Assembly: GCA_900473745.1 (NCBI GenBank)
Contig: UCMW01000023.1
Coordinates: 1-61,209, forward strand
Source of the DNA: Hyphomicrobiales bacterium
GTDB lineage: Bacteria > Pseudomonadota > Alphaproteobacteria > Rhizobiales > Rhizobiaceae
Reading direction: 5' to 3'
Length of the DNA stretch: 61,209 nucleotides
Both the position numbers and the translations under genes were made by a program. This document shows positions 1 to 8,811 of the stretch, piece after piece. Under the pieces are notes generated by a model. That model searched no databases. It worked only from the letters and a program-made list of their open reading frames with translations, and was not told the DNA's origin. Every line of letters starts with the position of its first letter. The stretch's first letter is position 1.

Positions 1-14
1 GGTCGAAATGGGGG

Positions 15-172
15 GCAGTTCAAGGAGGGAATACGGTGAGGACTACCCATCAGGGGCCGAAACCGTGGCTGCCCCCGCAACTGTGAACGGCGAGCGACGT
101 CCGACATGCCATTGGCCTCGTGCTGATAAGGCGGACTGAAGCCCTGACCCGTGAGCCAGGAGACCTGCCATC
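15..172 (+). ncRNA. Cobalamin (B12) riboswitch
   Basis: The segment carries the conserved cobalamin riboswitch blocks in order: a GGGAA...GGTGAG block near 28-40, the GGCTGCCCCCGCAACTGT core near 67-84, and the B12 box AGCCAGGAGACCTGCC at 154-169. It ends about 70 nt before the start codon of the CbiM-like gene. The region between holds a GC-rich segment (about 209-221) that could pair near the ribosome site, so translational or transcriptional repression by adenosylcobalamin is expected. The 5' boundary is approximate because the window begins close to it. Confidence 0.93.
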
Positions 173-238
173 ACTCGGCGCCGTGAACGCGGCATTAACT
201 CTTCCCGCGCGGTGGGCGCGGACGAAAGGACTTGTACT

Positions 239-922
239 ATGCATATTGAACCCGGCGTCGTCGACGGCGCCAAGCTCGCACTCAGCTACGCAACCGCGGC
301 ACTCTCATTCGGTCTCGTTGCCAAGATGGCGAAGGATGACCTGATGGCCAAAGCCACGCCCGCCTCTCTGGCTGGCCGAACCCTGATCACGACAGCTTTG
401 GTCTTCTCCTTCTTCGAGGTTCTGCCGCACCATCCGGTCGGCGTCTCTGAAGTGCATCTGATCCTGGGCTCTACCCTCTTTCTGATCTTTGGCGCCGGCG
501 CCGCTTCGATCGGTCTGGCGCTCGGTCTTCTCCTGCAGGGTCTCTTTTTTGCACCCTTCGACCTTCCGCAGTACGGGATGAACGTCACGACACTGATCAT
601 ACCGCTCTTTGCGATCAGTGAACTCGCCCGCCGCATGATCCCGGAGAAGAAGGCCTATGTCGATGTCGGCTATCGCGACGCGCTTGCCCTCTCGACCACC
701 TATCAGGGCGGGATCGTCGCCTGGGTCGCCTTCTGGGCGCTCTATGGTCACGGCTTCACCGCCGAGAGCCTGGCGAGCATCGCAACTTTCGGGGCTGCCT
801 ATATGACGGTGATCCTGGTCGAACCGCTCGTCGACCTCGCAGTTCTGGCCGCGGCCAAATTGCTGCGCAAGGCAACCGACAATAGCCTCTTCAACGGACG
901 CCTGCATCACGCAGCCGCCTGA
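239..922 (+). CDS. CbiM-like cobalt transporter, ECF-type substrate component
   Basis: A 227-residue polytopic membrane protein of the CbiM/NikM family, the substrate-binding membrane component of energy-coupling-factor cobalt or nickel importers. The mature N terminus MHIEPG matches the family's metal-binding Met-His start, and the VSEVHL segment resembles the second conserved His-containing loop. Several hydrophobic helices fill the rest. The ATG at 239 is chosen because it gives the MHI start and has AAAGGA 8 nt upstream; a longer frame from 212 would run through the riboswitch spacer. Control by the preceding B12 riboswitch indicates cobalt uptake for cobalamin synthesis. No CbiN, CbiQ or CbiO partner lies downstream, so it may act alone or with partners encoded elsewhere or upstream of the window. 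Confidence 0.85.
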   Translation: MHIEPGVVDGAKLALSYATAALSFGLVAKMAKDDLMAKATPASLAGRTLITTALVFSFFEVLPHHPVGVSEVHLILGSTLFLIFGAGAASIGLALGLLLQGLFFAPFDLPQYGMNVTTLIIPLFAISELARRMIPEKKAYVDVGYRDALALSTTYQGGIVAWVAFWALYGHGFTAESLASIATFGAAYMTVILVEPLVDLAVLAAAKLLRKATDNSLFNGRLHHAAA

Positions 923-939
923 TTGCATGCTGTTTGAAA

Positions 940-972
940 GAGCGCATGGCCCTCGCCATGCGCTTTTTCTTT
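940..972 (+). terminator. Intrinsic terminator after the CbiM-like gene
   Basis: Perfect 9-bp stem GCGCATGGC (942-950) / GCCATGCGC (955-963) with a CCTC loop followed by a T-rich run. It separates the riboswitch-controlled gene from purC. Confidence 0.9.
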
Positions 973-1055
973 GAAACGACCACCGCTTTCGGGTACCGCG
1001 AGGCAGAAACCGCACCGTAAAACGTGCCCCGACCGCCGAGACATCGAGGATATCC

Positions 1056-2000
1056 ATGCGCATCCTGTCCGAAGCCCACTTCCCGGAACTGCCCAACTAC
1101 TACCGTGGCAAGGTACGCGAGAACTACGACCTTCCGGATGGCAGCCGCATCATCATCTCGACCGATCGGCTCAGCGCCTTTGATCGCATCCTGACCTGCA
1201 TCCCCTACAAGGGCCAGGTCTTGACCCAGACAGCCCGCTACTGGTTCGAGAAAACGAAGGATATCTGCCCCAACCACGTGATCGCCTACCCGGACCCGAA
1301 TGTCGTGGTCGGCAAGCGTCTCGACATCCTGCCCGTCGAGATCGTCGTGCGCGGTTATCTGGCTGGCACCACCGGAACCTCGATCCTCACTCTTTATAAG
1401 AAGGGTGAGCGCCGAATGTACGGGATCACACTTCCCGACGGCATGCGCGACAATCAGAAACTTCCGACCCCGATCATCACGCCGACGAGCAAGGAGTTCG
1501 ACGGCGGTCATGACGAACCGCTGACCCCGGCCGAGATCGTGGAAAAGAAACTTTTGACCTCGGAGCAGTGGGAGACACTGTCGCGTTACGCGCTCGCACT
1601 CTTTGCCAGAGGCCAGCTACTTGCGGCCGAACGCGGCCTGATCCTTGTCGACACCAAATATGAGTTCGGCACGGATGAAAACGGCGCGATCATTCTGGCC
1701 GACGAGATCCACACGCCCGACAGCAGCCGCTACTGGATCGCCGACAGCTATCAGGCAAGCTTCGAGAGAGGCGAACGGCCGCAGAGCTTCGACAAGGACT
1801 TCGTTCGTGCATGGGTTGCGGAACGCTGCGACCCATATACCGACGAAATCCCCGAAATCCCGCAATCTCTGGTCGAGGAGACGTCGAAGGTCTATATGAA
1901 GGCCTATGAAGCGATCACTGGAGAGATCTTCGTGCCCGATGACAATGGCGAAAGCCCCTCGGCACGGGTCCACGAAAATCTGGTACGCTATATGGGCTAG
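1056..2000 (+). CDS. purC: Phosphoribosylaminoimidazole-succinocarboxamide synthase
   Basis: A 314-residue SAICAR synthetase, the purine-pathway ligase joining CAIR and aspartate with ATP. The N-terminal YRGKVRENYDL segment, the STDRLSAFDR motif, the VRGYLAGT motif and the late VDTKYEFG motif are all characteristic. The protein is of the long form (about 300 residues) rather than the 235-240 residue form of E. coli; many rhizobia carry both forms, so a second purC may exist elsewhere. The start is supported by GAGGATATCC just upstream. It lies alone between a terminator and a TetR gene 17 nt downstream. Confidence 0.95.
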   Translation: MRILSEAHFPELPNYYRGKVRENYDLPDGSRIIISTDRLSAFDRILTCIPYKGQVLTQTARYWFEKTKDICPNHVIAYPDPNVVVGKRLDILPVEIVVRGYLAGTTGTSILTLYKKGERRMYGITLPDGMRDNQKLPTPIITPTSKEFDGGHDEPLTPAEIVEKKLLTSEQWETLSRYALALFARGQLLAAERGLILVDTKYEFGTDENGAIILADEIHTPDSSRYWIADSYQASFERGERPQSFDKDFVRAWVAERCDPYTDEIPEIPQSLVEETSKVYMKAYEAITGEIFVPDDNGESPSARVHENLVRYMG

Positions 2001-2017
2001 GAGGAGGCCTAAACGCC

Positions 2018-2683
2018 ATGGATCACGGTTATCGCGCCCGCGCGGGGAGTTGCAGCGGACCTGAGCTCAAAGGTCCGGTCGCACGCCGTCCTCGGAAATC
2101 TGCCGAGGAGACGCGCGAAGAGATCCTGAACACGGCCGAACGCCTCTTCCGCGCCCATGGCTATGCGAGTGTCGCTATCGCAGACATTGCGGCCGAACTC
2201 TCCATGTCGCCGGCAAACGTCTTCAAACATTTCCGCACGAAGACCAGTCTCGTCGATGCGATCGCGACAAGGGCGATCGAGGAGACGGTCGCATCGCTGC
2301 GGGTCCTGTCGCGGGACTGCCCGGCTCCGGAACGGCTCTCTGCGCTTGCGCACCATCTCATGCAAGAGCATGTGTCCGGTCGCCTTGACGCACCCTTCGT
2401 CTTCGAAATGATCCTCGTCACCATTACCGAAGAGCTCGACTGTGGCGATCGCTTCCGAAAAATGGTTGTCGAGACGATCACCGACATCATCGAGTCGGGC
2501 ATTCGTGAGGGTGTGTACACGGTTGCCGACGTGCCCCGTTTTGCCAACGCAGCTTTTGATGCCCTGGCCTGCGTCATACATCCTGTCATGACCGGGTTGG
2601 AAAATGCTGACATTATGGCAACACGATGCAATGATGTGGTCGCCTTGATCGATGCAGCATTGCGCTTGCCACTTGTTAAGTGA
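2018..2683 (+). CDS. TetR-family transcriptional regulator
   Basis: A 221-residue TetR/AcrR-type repressor. An N-terminal helix-turn-helix spans about residues 33-80 (TAERLFRAHGY, then IADIAAELSMSPANVFKHF), followed by an all-helical ligand domain. GAGGAGG about 10 nt before the ATG supports the start. It precedes and points towards the RND efflux operon, the arrangement of AmeR with ameABC in Agrobacterium, so local repression of the pump is the likely role. A palindrome in the intergenic region is a candidate operator. The ligand is unknown; the pump link is inferred from position. Confidence 0.85.
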   Translation: MDHGYRARAGSCSGPELKGPVARRPRKSAEETREEILNTAERLFRAHGYASVAIADIAAELSMSPANVFKHFRTKTSLVDAIATRAIEETVASLRVLSRDCPAPERLSALAHHLMQEHVSGRLDAPFVFEMILVTITEELDCGDRFRKMVVETITDIIESGIREGVYTVADVPRFANAAFDALACVIHPVMTGLENADIMATRCNDVVALIDAALRLPLVK

Positions 2684-2753
2684 CGATATCTGATTTACGT
2701 CACTTCATGACCTGCCATCGCGTCTGACGGTGGAGCAGTGTTTTCACGACGAG

Positions 2754-2765
2754 GTACCCGGGTAC
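2754..2765. promoter_or_regulatory. Palindrome, candidate TetR operator
   Basis: A perfect 12-bp palindrome GTACCCGGGTAC lies 53 nt before the start of the efflux adaptor gene, within the 134-nt gap after the TetR gene. A second short dyad (CACTTGTTAAGTG, about 2670-2682) overlaps the TetR stop codon. Either could be the repressor site; the assignment rests on symmetry and position only. Confidence 0.35.
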
Positions 2766-2817
2766 ACCGTGGCGAAGACCGCCCTGCCCTTCGACCCTGC
2801 CAATTTTGGGATTTTTC

Positions 2818-4029
2818 ATGCGCCGAAGCCTCAAGTTCGCCTCTGTCATTCTTGCATGCACCGCCATCCTCGCGAGTTGCAGCGACCAGGAAACAGCACA
2901 GAACGCCGGCGGCGCAGCTCCCGGCGGCGAGCGCCCGCCCACAGCCGTCAGCGTCGTCGTCTTGAAGAAGGCGCCGCAGACGCTCACCACCACGCTTCCC
3001 GGTCGCGCAGCCGCCTTTCAGGCGGCAGAGATCCGTCCGCGCGTCAGCGGCGTGATCAAGGAAATCGCCTTCAAGGAAGGCAACGAGGTAAAGGAAGGCG
3101 ATCTGCTCTACAAGATCGAGGACGACACCTATCGCGCAGCCCAGGCCCAGGCTCAGGCAAGCGTTCAGAAGGCAGAAGCCGGCGTCCCGACAGCACAGTC
3201 CAACCTCGCACGCCAGGAGCGCCTCGTCGGTAGCGGTGCCACTCAGGTGGAGCTCGAAAATGCCCGGGTCACGCTCCTCCAGGCGGAAGCCGATGTCGCC
3301 CAGGCGAGGGCTGCCCTGCGTTCCTCCGAAATCGAACTGGCCCTGACCGAAATCCGTGCGCCCTTCGAAGGCGTGACAACGGCGTCGCGCTACTCGATCG
3401 GCAATGTGGTCACGGCAAACCAGACGGACAGCCTGATGACGCTGCGCCGTCTGGACCCGATCTACATCGATCTGACGGAATCCAGCGTCAATCTTTTGCG
3501 TCTGCGAGAGGCCATCACGGAAGGTCGGATCAACCGCAACGAAAATGGTGCCACCGAAATCCGGCTGACGCTCGAGGATGGCCATGAATATCCGGTCGTC
3601 GGCAAGCTCGACATGTCCGAAATGGCAGTCAGCCAGACCACGGGCACCTATTCGATCCGCGCCGTTTTCGACAATCCCGAGGGTTTGATCCTGCCCGGCA
3701 TGTATGTCCGAGCCACGGTCACTGTCGGCACGGAAGAAGGCTACCTGATCCCGCAGCGCGCGGCGACCCGCGCTGCGAACGGCGAGCTTTCGGCCATGTT
3801 CGTTTCTGCGGACAACAAGGTGGAGACACGCGTCTTCAATCAAGCGCAGGTTTCGGGCAACAACTGGCTCGTGGCGAGTGGCATCAGTGATGGCGACAAG
3901 CTCATCGTCGATGGCTTCCAGTGGATCGCCGACGGCGCTCCCGTCCAGCCTGTCGAAGCCAAGATCAATGAAAACGGGATCGTCGAAGAGACCGCGGCGC
4001 CGGCTGCCGCCACTGCTGCACAACCCTGA
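2818..4029 (+). CDS. RND efflux periplasmic adaptor lipoprotein
   Basis: A 403-residue membrane-fusion protein of the AcrA/MexA family, linking an inner-membrane RND pump to an outer-membrane channel. The signal peptide ends in a lipobox LASC with the lipidated cysteine at residue 21. Next come the split biotinyl-lipoyl domain halves (around residues 60-80 and 180-200), a helical hairpin between them, and the beta-barrel and membrane-proximal regions. The frame is open upstream to a TTG at 2806, but the ATG at 2818 gives the normal signal peptide and is preferred; the ribosome site is weak. It is first in a three-gene operon, 41 nt before the pump gene. Confidence 0.92.
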   Translation: MRRSLKFASVILACTAILASCSDQETAQNAGGAAPGGERPPTAVSVVVLKKAPQTLTTTLPGRAAAFQAAEIRPRVSGVIKEIAFKEGNEVKEGDLLYKIEDDTYRAAQAQAQASVQKAEAGVPTAQSNLARQERLVGSGATQVELENARVTLLQAEADVAQARAALRSSEIELALTEIRAPFEGVTTASRYSIGNVVTANQTDSLMTLRRLDPIYIDLTESSVNLLRLREAITEGRINRNENGATEIRLTLEDGHEYPVVGKLDMSEMAVSQTTGTYSIRAVFDNPEGLILPGMYVRATVTVGTEEGYLIPQRAATRAANGELSAMFVSADNKVETRVFNQAQVSGNNWLVASGISDGDKLIVDGFQWIADGAPVQPVEAKINENGIVEETAAPAAATAAQP

Positions 4030-4070
4030 TCGTGCAACAGGCAAGGCAAACGAGGCGTAAAGGATAACCC

Positions 4071-7000
4071 ATGGCCCAGTACTTCATTCGCCGCCCGATC
4101 TTCGCTTGGGTGATCGCGATCATCATAATGCTTGGCGGTGCGCTCGCAATTTCGACCCTGTCGATCGCACAATATCCGGAAATCGCACCGACCACGGTAC
4201 AGATCTCCGCGAGCTATAATGGCGCGAGCGCCGAAACGGTCGAAAAATCCGTCACCTCGATCATCGAGGATGGCATGACCGGCCTTGATGATCTTACTTA
4301 CATGACGTCGTCGTCGAGCACCGGCTCGGCCAGCGTCTCGCTGACCTTCGGCAACTCGATCGATCCGGAAATTGCGCAGGTGCAGGTGCAGAACAAGCTG
4401 CAGTTGGTCCAGTCGCAGCTCCCCGATACGGTGCAGAGCGCCGGGATCTCGGTTACACGCTCCACGTCGAGCATTCTGCTCGTCGGCGCCCTCGTCTCGA
4501 CCGACGGCGCGCGCAGCAATGTCGAACTCGGCGACATCTTTTCCTCCCAGATCGAGGACCAGATCAAGCGCCTGGAAGGTGTCGGCAGCATTGAGGTCTT
4601 CGGAACGGGCTACGCCATGCGCGTCTGGCTCGACCCTTACAAGCTGAACAAGTTCCAGCTCACGCCGACCGACGTGACCACCGCCATCCAGGCGCAGAAC
4701 ACCCAGGTTTCCGTTGGCGCCCTCGGCAGTCAGCCCGCCCCGGAGGGTCAGCAGCTGACGGTCACCGTGACGGCTCAAAGCCAGTTGCAATCGGTGTCCG
4801 ACTTCGAAGCAATCATCCTGAAAACCGAGACCGATGGTGCGACCGTTCGCCTGAGTGACGTCGCCCGCATCGAGGTCGGCCAGGAGAGCTATGGTACGAA
4901 AACCCGCTCGAACAGAAACCCGGCCACCGGTTTCGCGGTCAATCTAGCAACGGGGGCGAATGCTCTCGACACGGCCGAGCGCGTGAAGACCCAGCTCGAC
5001 GGCATCGCGGCGTCCTTGCCCGAAAACGTGGTGATCACCTATCCCTACGACACGACACCCTTCGTCGAACTGTCGATCGAAAAGGTCGTCCACACGCTGA
5101 TCGAAGCCATTGTGCTCGTCTTCGTGGTGCTTCTCGTCTTCCTGCAGAACCTGCGCGCCACCATCATCCCGATGATCGCCGTACCTGTCGTGTTGCTCGG
5201 CACGTTCGGCATTCTTGCCGTGACTGGATATTCGATCAACACGCTGACGATGTTCGCCATGGTCCTCGCCATCGGACTGCTCGTCGACGACGCGATCGTC
5301 GTGGTCGAAAACGTCGAACGCATCATGACGGAAGAGGGGCTATCCCCTCTCGAGGCCACGCAGAAGTCCATGGGAGAGATCACCGGCGCTATCGTCGGCA
5401 TCGCGCTCGTCCTCACGGCCGTCTTCATTCCGATGGCATTCTTCGGCGGCTCGACCGGCATTATCTATCGCCAGTTCTCAGTGACCATCGTCTCCGCGAT
5501 GCTCCTGTCGGCTCTCGTCGCAATCGTCCTGACGCCGGCGCTCTGCGCAACCATGCTCAAGCCTGTCGATCATCACAAGCCGAAGCGTGGACCGGGCGCC
5601 TGGTTCAACCGCAACTTCGACCGGGCAACCGGCGGATACGTCTCCTCCATCGGCTACCTGTTGAAGCGTCCGCTGCGCGTCATGCTGATGTTCGCTGTCG
5701 TGATCGGCGGAATGAGCTGGCTCTTCCTGCGCCTCCCCTCCTCCTTCCTGCCACAGGAAGACCAGGGCGTGCTGATGACAATCGTTCAGCTGCCGAATGG
5801 CGCGACCGTGACACGCACTGAAGAGATCATCACGAAGATCGAGGACTACTATCTCGACAAAGAAAAGGATGCGATCCAGGACGTTTTCTCGGTGTCGGGT
5901 TTCTCCTTTGTCGGTGCCGGCCAGAACTACGCCCTCGTCTTCGCCAAGTTGAAGGACTTCGATCTGCGTACGGACCCGCAACTCGGGGCAGCAGCCGTCG
6001 TCCAGCGCGCCATGGGCTATTTCTTCACCCTGCGCGACGCTCAGGTATTCCCGCTACAACCGCCGGCGATCCCGGGTCTCGGCACCTCCAGCGGCTTCTC
6101 GATGTATCTCGTCGACAGCGGCAAGCGAGGCACCGAAGCCCTCACGGCAGCCTCACAGCAGTTGATGCAGACCGGCAGCCAGAATGCCAGTGTCAGCTCG
6201 CTACGCTCGAACAATCCGCCGGCAGAAACCCAGCTGAAATTCCTGCTCGACCAGGAAAAGATGGGCGCCATGGGTCTCGACATCGCTTCCGTCAACAGCA
6301 TGTTGTCGATCATATTTGCCGGCCGCGACGTCAACGACTTCACGCTGAACGGCGAGTTGAAGCCGGTTTACGTTCAGGGTGACGCGCCGTACCGGATGCA
6401 GGAAACGGCGATCAACGACTGGCACGCCCGCAATGCGAACGGCGAGATGGTTCCCTTCTCGTCCTTCGTCAAGACGGAGTGGATCAGCGGTGCGCCGACA
6501 CTGAGCCGTTACAACGGCGTTGGGGCGATCTCCATGGAAGGTGCGGCCGGCGCAGGTGTCAGTTCTGGTACCGCAATGGACACCATGGAAGAGCTGACCG
6601 CAAATCTGGAAGGTGGTTACACGGTCGCCTGGCAGGGCATCTCCTACCAGGAACGCCTGTCCGGTTCGCAGGCACCGCTCCTCTACGCACTGTCGGTTCT
6701 CATCGTCTTCCTGTGCCTTGCAGCACTTTACGAGAGTTGGTCGATCCCATTCTCCGTCATCATGGCGGTGCCGGTCGGGGTCCTCGGCGCGGTCGCAGCC
6801 GCCTACTTCTTCGGTCAGTCCAACGACGTTTATTTCAAGGTCGGATTGCTGACGACGATCGGTCTGGCCGCCAAGAACGCGATTCTCATCGTGGAGTTTG
6901 CCAAGGACCGCCAGGCCGCCGGATTGAGTGTCATTGATGCAACACTCGAAGCCGCAAAATTGCGCCTTCGTCCGATCATCATGACGTCTCTGGCATTCAT

Positions 7001-7190
7001 CCTTGGTGTTGTACCGCTGGCAATTGCCACCGGAGCGGGCTCCGCGGCGCAAAATTCCATTGGTATTGGCGTACTTGGCGGCATGTTCACCGCCACGGCG
7101 CTCGGAATCTTCTTCGTTCCATCGTTCTTCGTTGTAATCAGGCAGATCTTCGGTGGTGCTAGACCGAAAGATCAGCTGTCGTCGCGATGA
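4071..7190 (+). CDS. RND multidrug efflux transporter, AcrB/MexB type
   Basis: A 1039-residue inner-membrane proton/drug antiporter of the hydrophobe/amphiphile efflux family. Twelve transmembrane helices and two large periplasmic loops are evident. The proton-relay residues are present: the Asp pair D406-D407 in helix 4 (LLVDDAIVVVEN) and Lys935 in helix 10 (GLAAKNAILIVEFA). AAAGGA precedes the start. It follows the adaptor gene by 41 nt. The combination with adaptor, outer-membrane channel and TetR gene resembles ameABC of Agrobacterium; substrates cannot be read from sequence. Confidence 0.95.
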   Translation: MAQYFIRRPIFAWVIAIIIMLGGALAISTLSIAQYPEIAPTTVQISASYNGASAETVEKSVTSIIEDGMTGLDDLTYMTSSSSTGSASVSLTFGNSIDPEIAQVQVQNKLQLVQSQLPDTVQSAGISVTRSTSSILLVGALVSTDGARSNVELGDIFSSQIEDQIKRLEGVGSIEVFGTGYAMRVWLDPYKLNKFQLTPTDVTTAIQAQNTQVSVGALGSQPAPEGQQLTVTVTAQSQLQSVSDFEAIILKTETDGATVRLSDVARIEVGQESYGTKTRSNRNPATGFAVNLATGANALDTAERVKTQLDGIAASLPENVVITYPYDTTPFVELSIEKVVHTLIEAIVLVFVVLLVFLQNLRATIIPMIAVPVVLLGTFGILAVTGYSINTLTMFAMVLAIGLLVDDAIVVVENVERIMTEEGLSPLEATQKSMGEITGAIVGIALVLTAVFIPMAFFGGSTGIIYRQFSVTIVSAMLLSALVAIVLTPALCATMLKPVDHHKPKRGPGAWFNRNFDRATGGYVSSIGYLLKRPLRVMLMFAVVIGGMSWLFLRLPSSFLPQEDQGVLMTIVQLPNGATVTRTEEIITKIEDYYLDKEKDAIQDVFSVSGFSFVGAGQNYALVFAKLKDFDLRTDPQLGAAAVVQRAMGYFFTLRDAQVFPLQPPAIPGLGTSSGFSMYLVDSGKRGTEALTAASQQLMQTGSQNASVSSLRSNNPPAETQLKFLLDQEKMGAMGLDIASVNSMLSIIFAGRDVNDFTLNGELKPVYVQGDAPYRMQETAINDWHARNANGEMVPFSSFVKTEWISGAPTLSRYNGVGAISMEGAAGAGVSSGTAMDTMEELTANLEGGYTVAWQGISYQERLSGSQAPLLYALSVLIVFLCLAALYESWSIPFSVIMAVPVGVLGAVAAAYFFGQSNDVYFKVGLLTTIGLAAKNAILIVEFAKDRQAAGLSVIDATLEAAKLRLRPIIMTSLAFILGVVPLAIATGAGSAAQNSIGIGVLGGMFTATALGIFFVPSFFVVIRQIFGGARPKDQLSSR

Positions 7191-7218
7191 TTGACAAACT
7201 ATCTTAACCAACTATTGC
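7191..7218 (+). promoter_or_regulatory. Candidate sigma-70 promoter for the outer-membrane channel gene
   Basis: TTGACA (7191-7196), a 16-nt spacer and TATTGC (7213-7218) begin directly after the pump stop codon. They lie about 100 nt before the channel gene, which would give it a transcript independent of the rest of the operon. Identified by eye only. Confidence 0.4.
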
Positions 7219-7319
7219 GTAGGGTGCTGCGGTAGCCTGCGTGTGTATGTCGGTCGTTGGCTCGGGGTAATCATACACCTCGTCGTAGCAAGACCGGGGG
7301 ACATTTACAGGAACACGTG

Positions 7320-8744
7320 ATGCTCAAGATTCGTGCAGCCGCTCCACTTGCCATGCTTCTTCTTTCCGGCTGCGTCGTCGGTCCGGAACATGAGGCGCCT
7401 CAGACGGCTCTCCCCGTCAAGTTTTCCGAAGGCAGCGCCCGCGCAGCCGCGGATGTAACATTGGCGCCGTGGTGGACCGCATTCAACGATCGCCGTCTGA
7501 ACGGCCTCGTCGAAACCGGCCTCTCCCAGAACTTGGACGTACTTCAGGCGATCGAGCGCATCACTTCGGCTGAAGCGAATTTCGAAGCAGCCGACTCCAG
7601 TGCATTCCCGCAGATCAACGCCGGTGCTGATCACCAGGTATCCAAGACCAATGGCAGCGGCGCTCTTTCGAGCCGCGACAGCGACACAACCAATACCTCG
7701 ACGGGTACCCTGAGCGTTTCCTGGCTCATCGATCTCTTCGGCCAGTATCGCCGCTCGAAGGAAAGTGCCAAGGCATCGCTCGACGCAGCCTATGCCAGCG
7801 CCGACGTGGCCCGCCTGACCTTCCTGTCCAGTGTCGTGACGGCTTATGTCGACGCACGCTATTATCAGGAGCGCATCGCGATCGCGCGCAAGAACCTCGG
7901 ATCGCGTCGTGAAACACTCGAACTCACCCGCCTGCAGCTCGAAGCGGGCGCGGCCTCGAGACTCGACGTCGTCCAGTCCGAAGGTCTGGTCAATTCGACG
8001 CTTGCAGAAATCCCGGGCCTCGAGATCTCGTTCCGCCAGTCGGTTCATCGCATTTCGCTGCTGCTCGGCCTGCCGGCGACCACTCTCCTCGCCGACCTGC
8101 AGAAGGGCGCGGCCCAGCCTTACGCTCGCCGCGGCGTCAACGCTGGCGTTCCTGCCGATCTGATCCGCAATCGTCCGGACATCCGCGCCGCTGAACGCAA
8201 CCTTGCGGCTGCCACGGCCGAGATCGGCGTTGCAGAAGCAGCCCTCTATCCGTCGATCACGCTCAGCGGCTCGATCTCACCGACACTCGTTGCGACATCG
8301 CTTGCCAGCGGCAAGGCCACGTCCTGGGGCTTTGGCCCGAGCCTCGACTTGCCGATCTTCGATGCAGGCGCTCGCCGCGCCAACATCAAGGCTCGCGAAG
8401 CGGCGGCCCGCGAAGCTTACCTTGCTTGGAAGCAGACCGTCCTCAGCGCGGTTTCCGAAGTCGAAAACGCGCTCGTTGCCGTGAGCCGCACCCGTCAGAC
8501 GGTATCGGCCCTGACCGCTACCGTTCGCTCCTACGAAGAAGCTCTGTCGCTTGCGACGGCAAGCTATCGTGACGGTGCTTCGTCGCTGCTCGACGTGCTG
8601 GATGCACAGCGCAACGTTGCAAGCGCCCAGGCCAACCTGGCACAGGCTGTCCAGCAGTTGGCGAACGGCTACGTCTCCCTCAACGTCGCCGTCGGCGGCG
8701 GCTATGCTTGGGACGGCGTGAAGACCGTGGTCGCCAGCAACTGA
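7320..8744 (+). CDS. Efflux outer-membrane channel lipoprotein, NodT/OprM family
   Basis: A 474-residue TolC-like outer-membrane factor. The signal peptide ends at LLSGC (lipidated Cys18), followed by the VGPEHEAP segment typical of OprM/NodT proteins. The two internal repeats of paired helices and beta strands are visible, with a conserved ASRLDVVQSE and ASSLLDVLDAQR in equivalent positions. The ATG at 7320 is chosen over an in-frame TTG at 7257 because AGGA lies 7 nt upstream and the signal peptide then begins normally. It completes the tripartite pump, 129 nt after the pump gene. Confidence 0.92.
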   Translation: MLKIRAAAPLAMLLLSGCVVGPEHEAPQTALPVKFSEGSARAAADVTLAPWWTAFNDRRLNGLVETGLSQNLDVLQAIERITSAEANFEAADSSAFPQINAGADHQVSKTNGSGALSSRDSDTTNTSTGTLSVSWLIDLFGQYRRSKESAKASLDAAYASADVARLTFLSSVVTAYVDARYYQERIAIARKNLGSRRETLELTRLQLEAGAASRLDVVQSEGLVNSTLAEIPGLEISFRQSVHRISLLLGLPATTLLADLQKGAAQPYARRGVNAGVPADLIRNRPDIRAAERNLAAATAEIGVAEAALYPSITLSGSISPTLVATSLASGKATSWGFGPSLDLPIFDAGARRANIKAREAAAREAYLAWKQTVLSAVSEVENALVAVSRTRQTVSALTATVRSYEEALSLATASYRDGASSLLDVLDAQRNVASAQANLAQAVQQLANGYVSLNVAVGGGYAWDGVKTVVASN

Positions 8745-8765
8745 GCTCGCAAATCTGGATACAGC

Positions 8766-8803
8766 AAACCCGGCACCGGAAACGGTAGCCGGGTTTTTCT
8801 TTG
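8766..8803 (+). terminator. Intrinsic terminator of the efflux operon
   Basis: Stem AACCCGGC (8767-8774) / GCCGGGTT (8788-8795), extended by an inner ACCG/CGGT pair and followed by TTTTTCTTT. It sits between convergent genes. Confidence 0.9.
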
Positions 8804-8811
8804 CCCTCTCG

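Noticed and set aside
2695..4044. Antisense frame of 449 codons over the efflux adaptor gene
   Set aside because: High GC third positions of the adaptor gene keep the opposite frame open; composition is charged and non-family.
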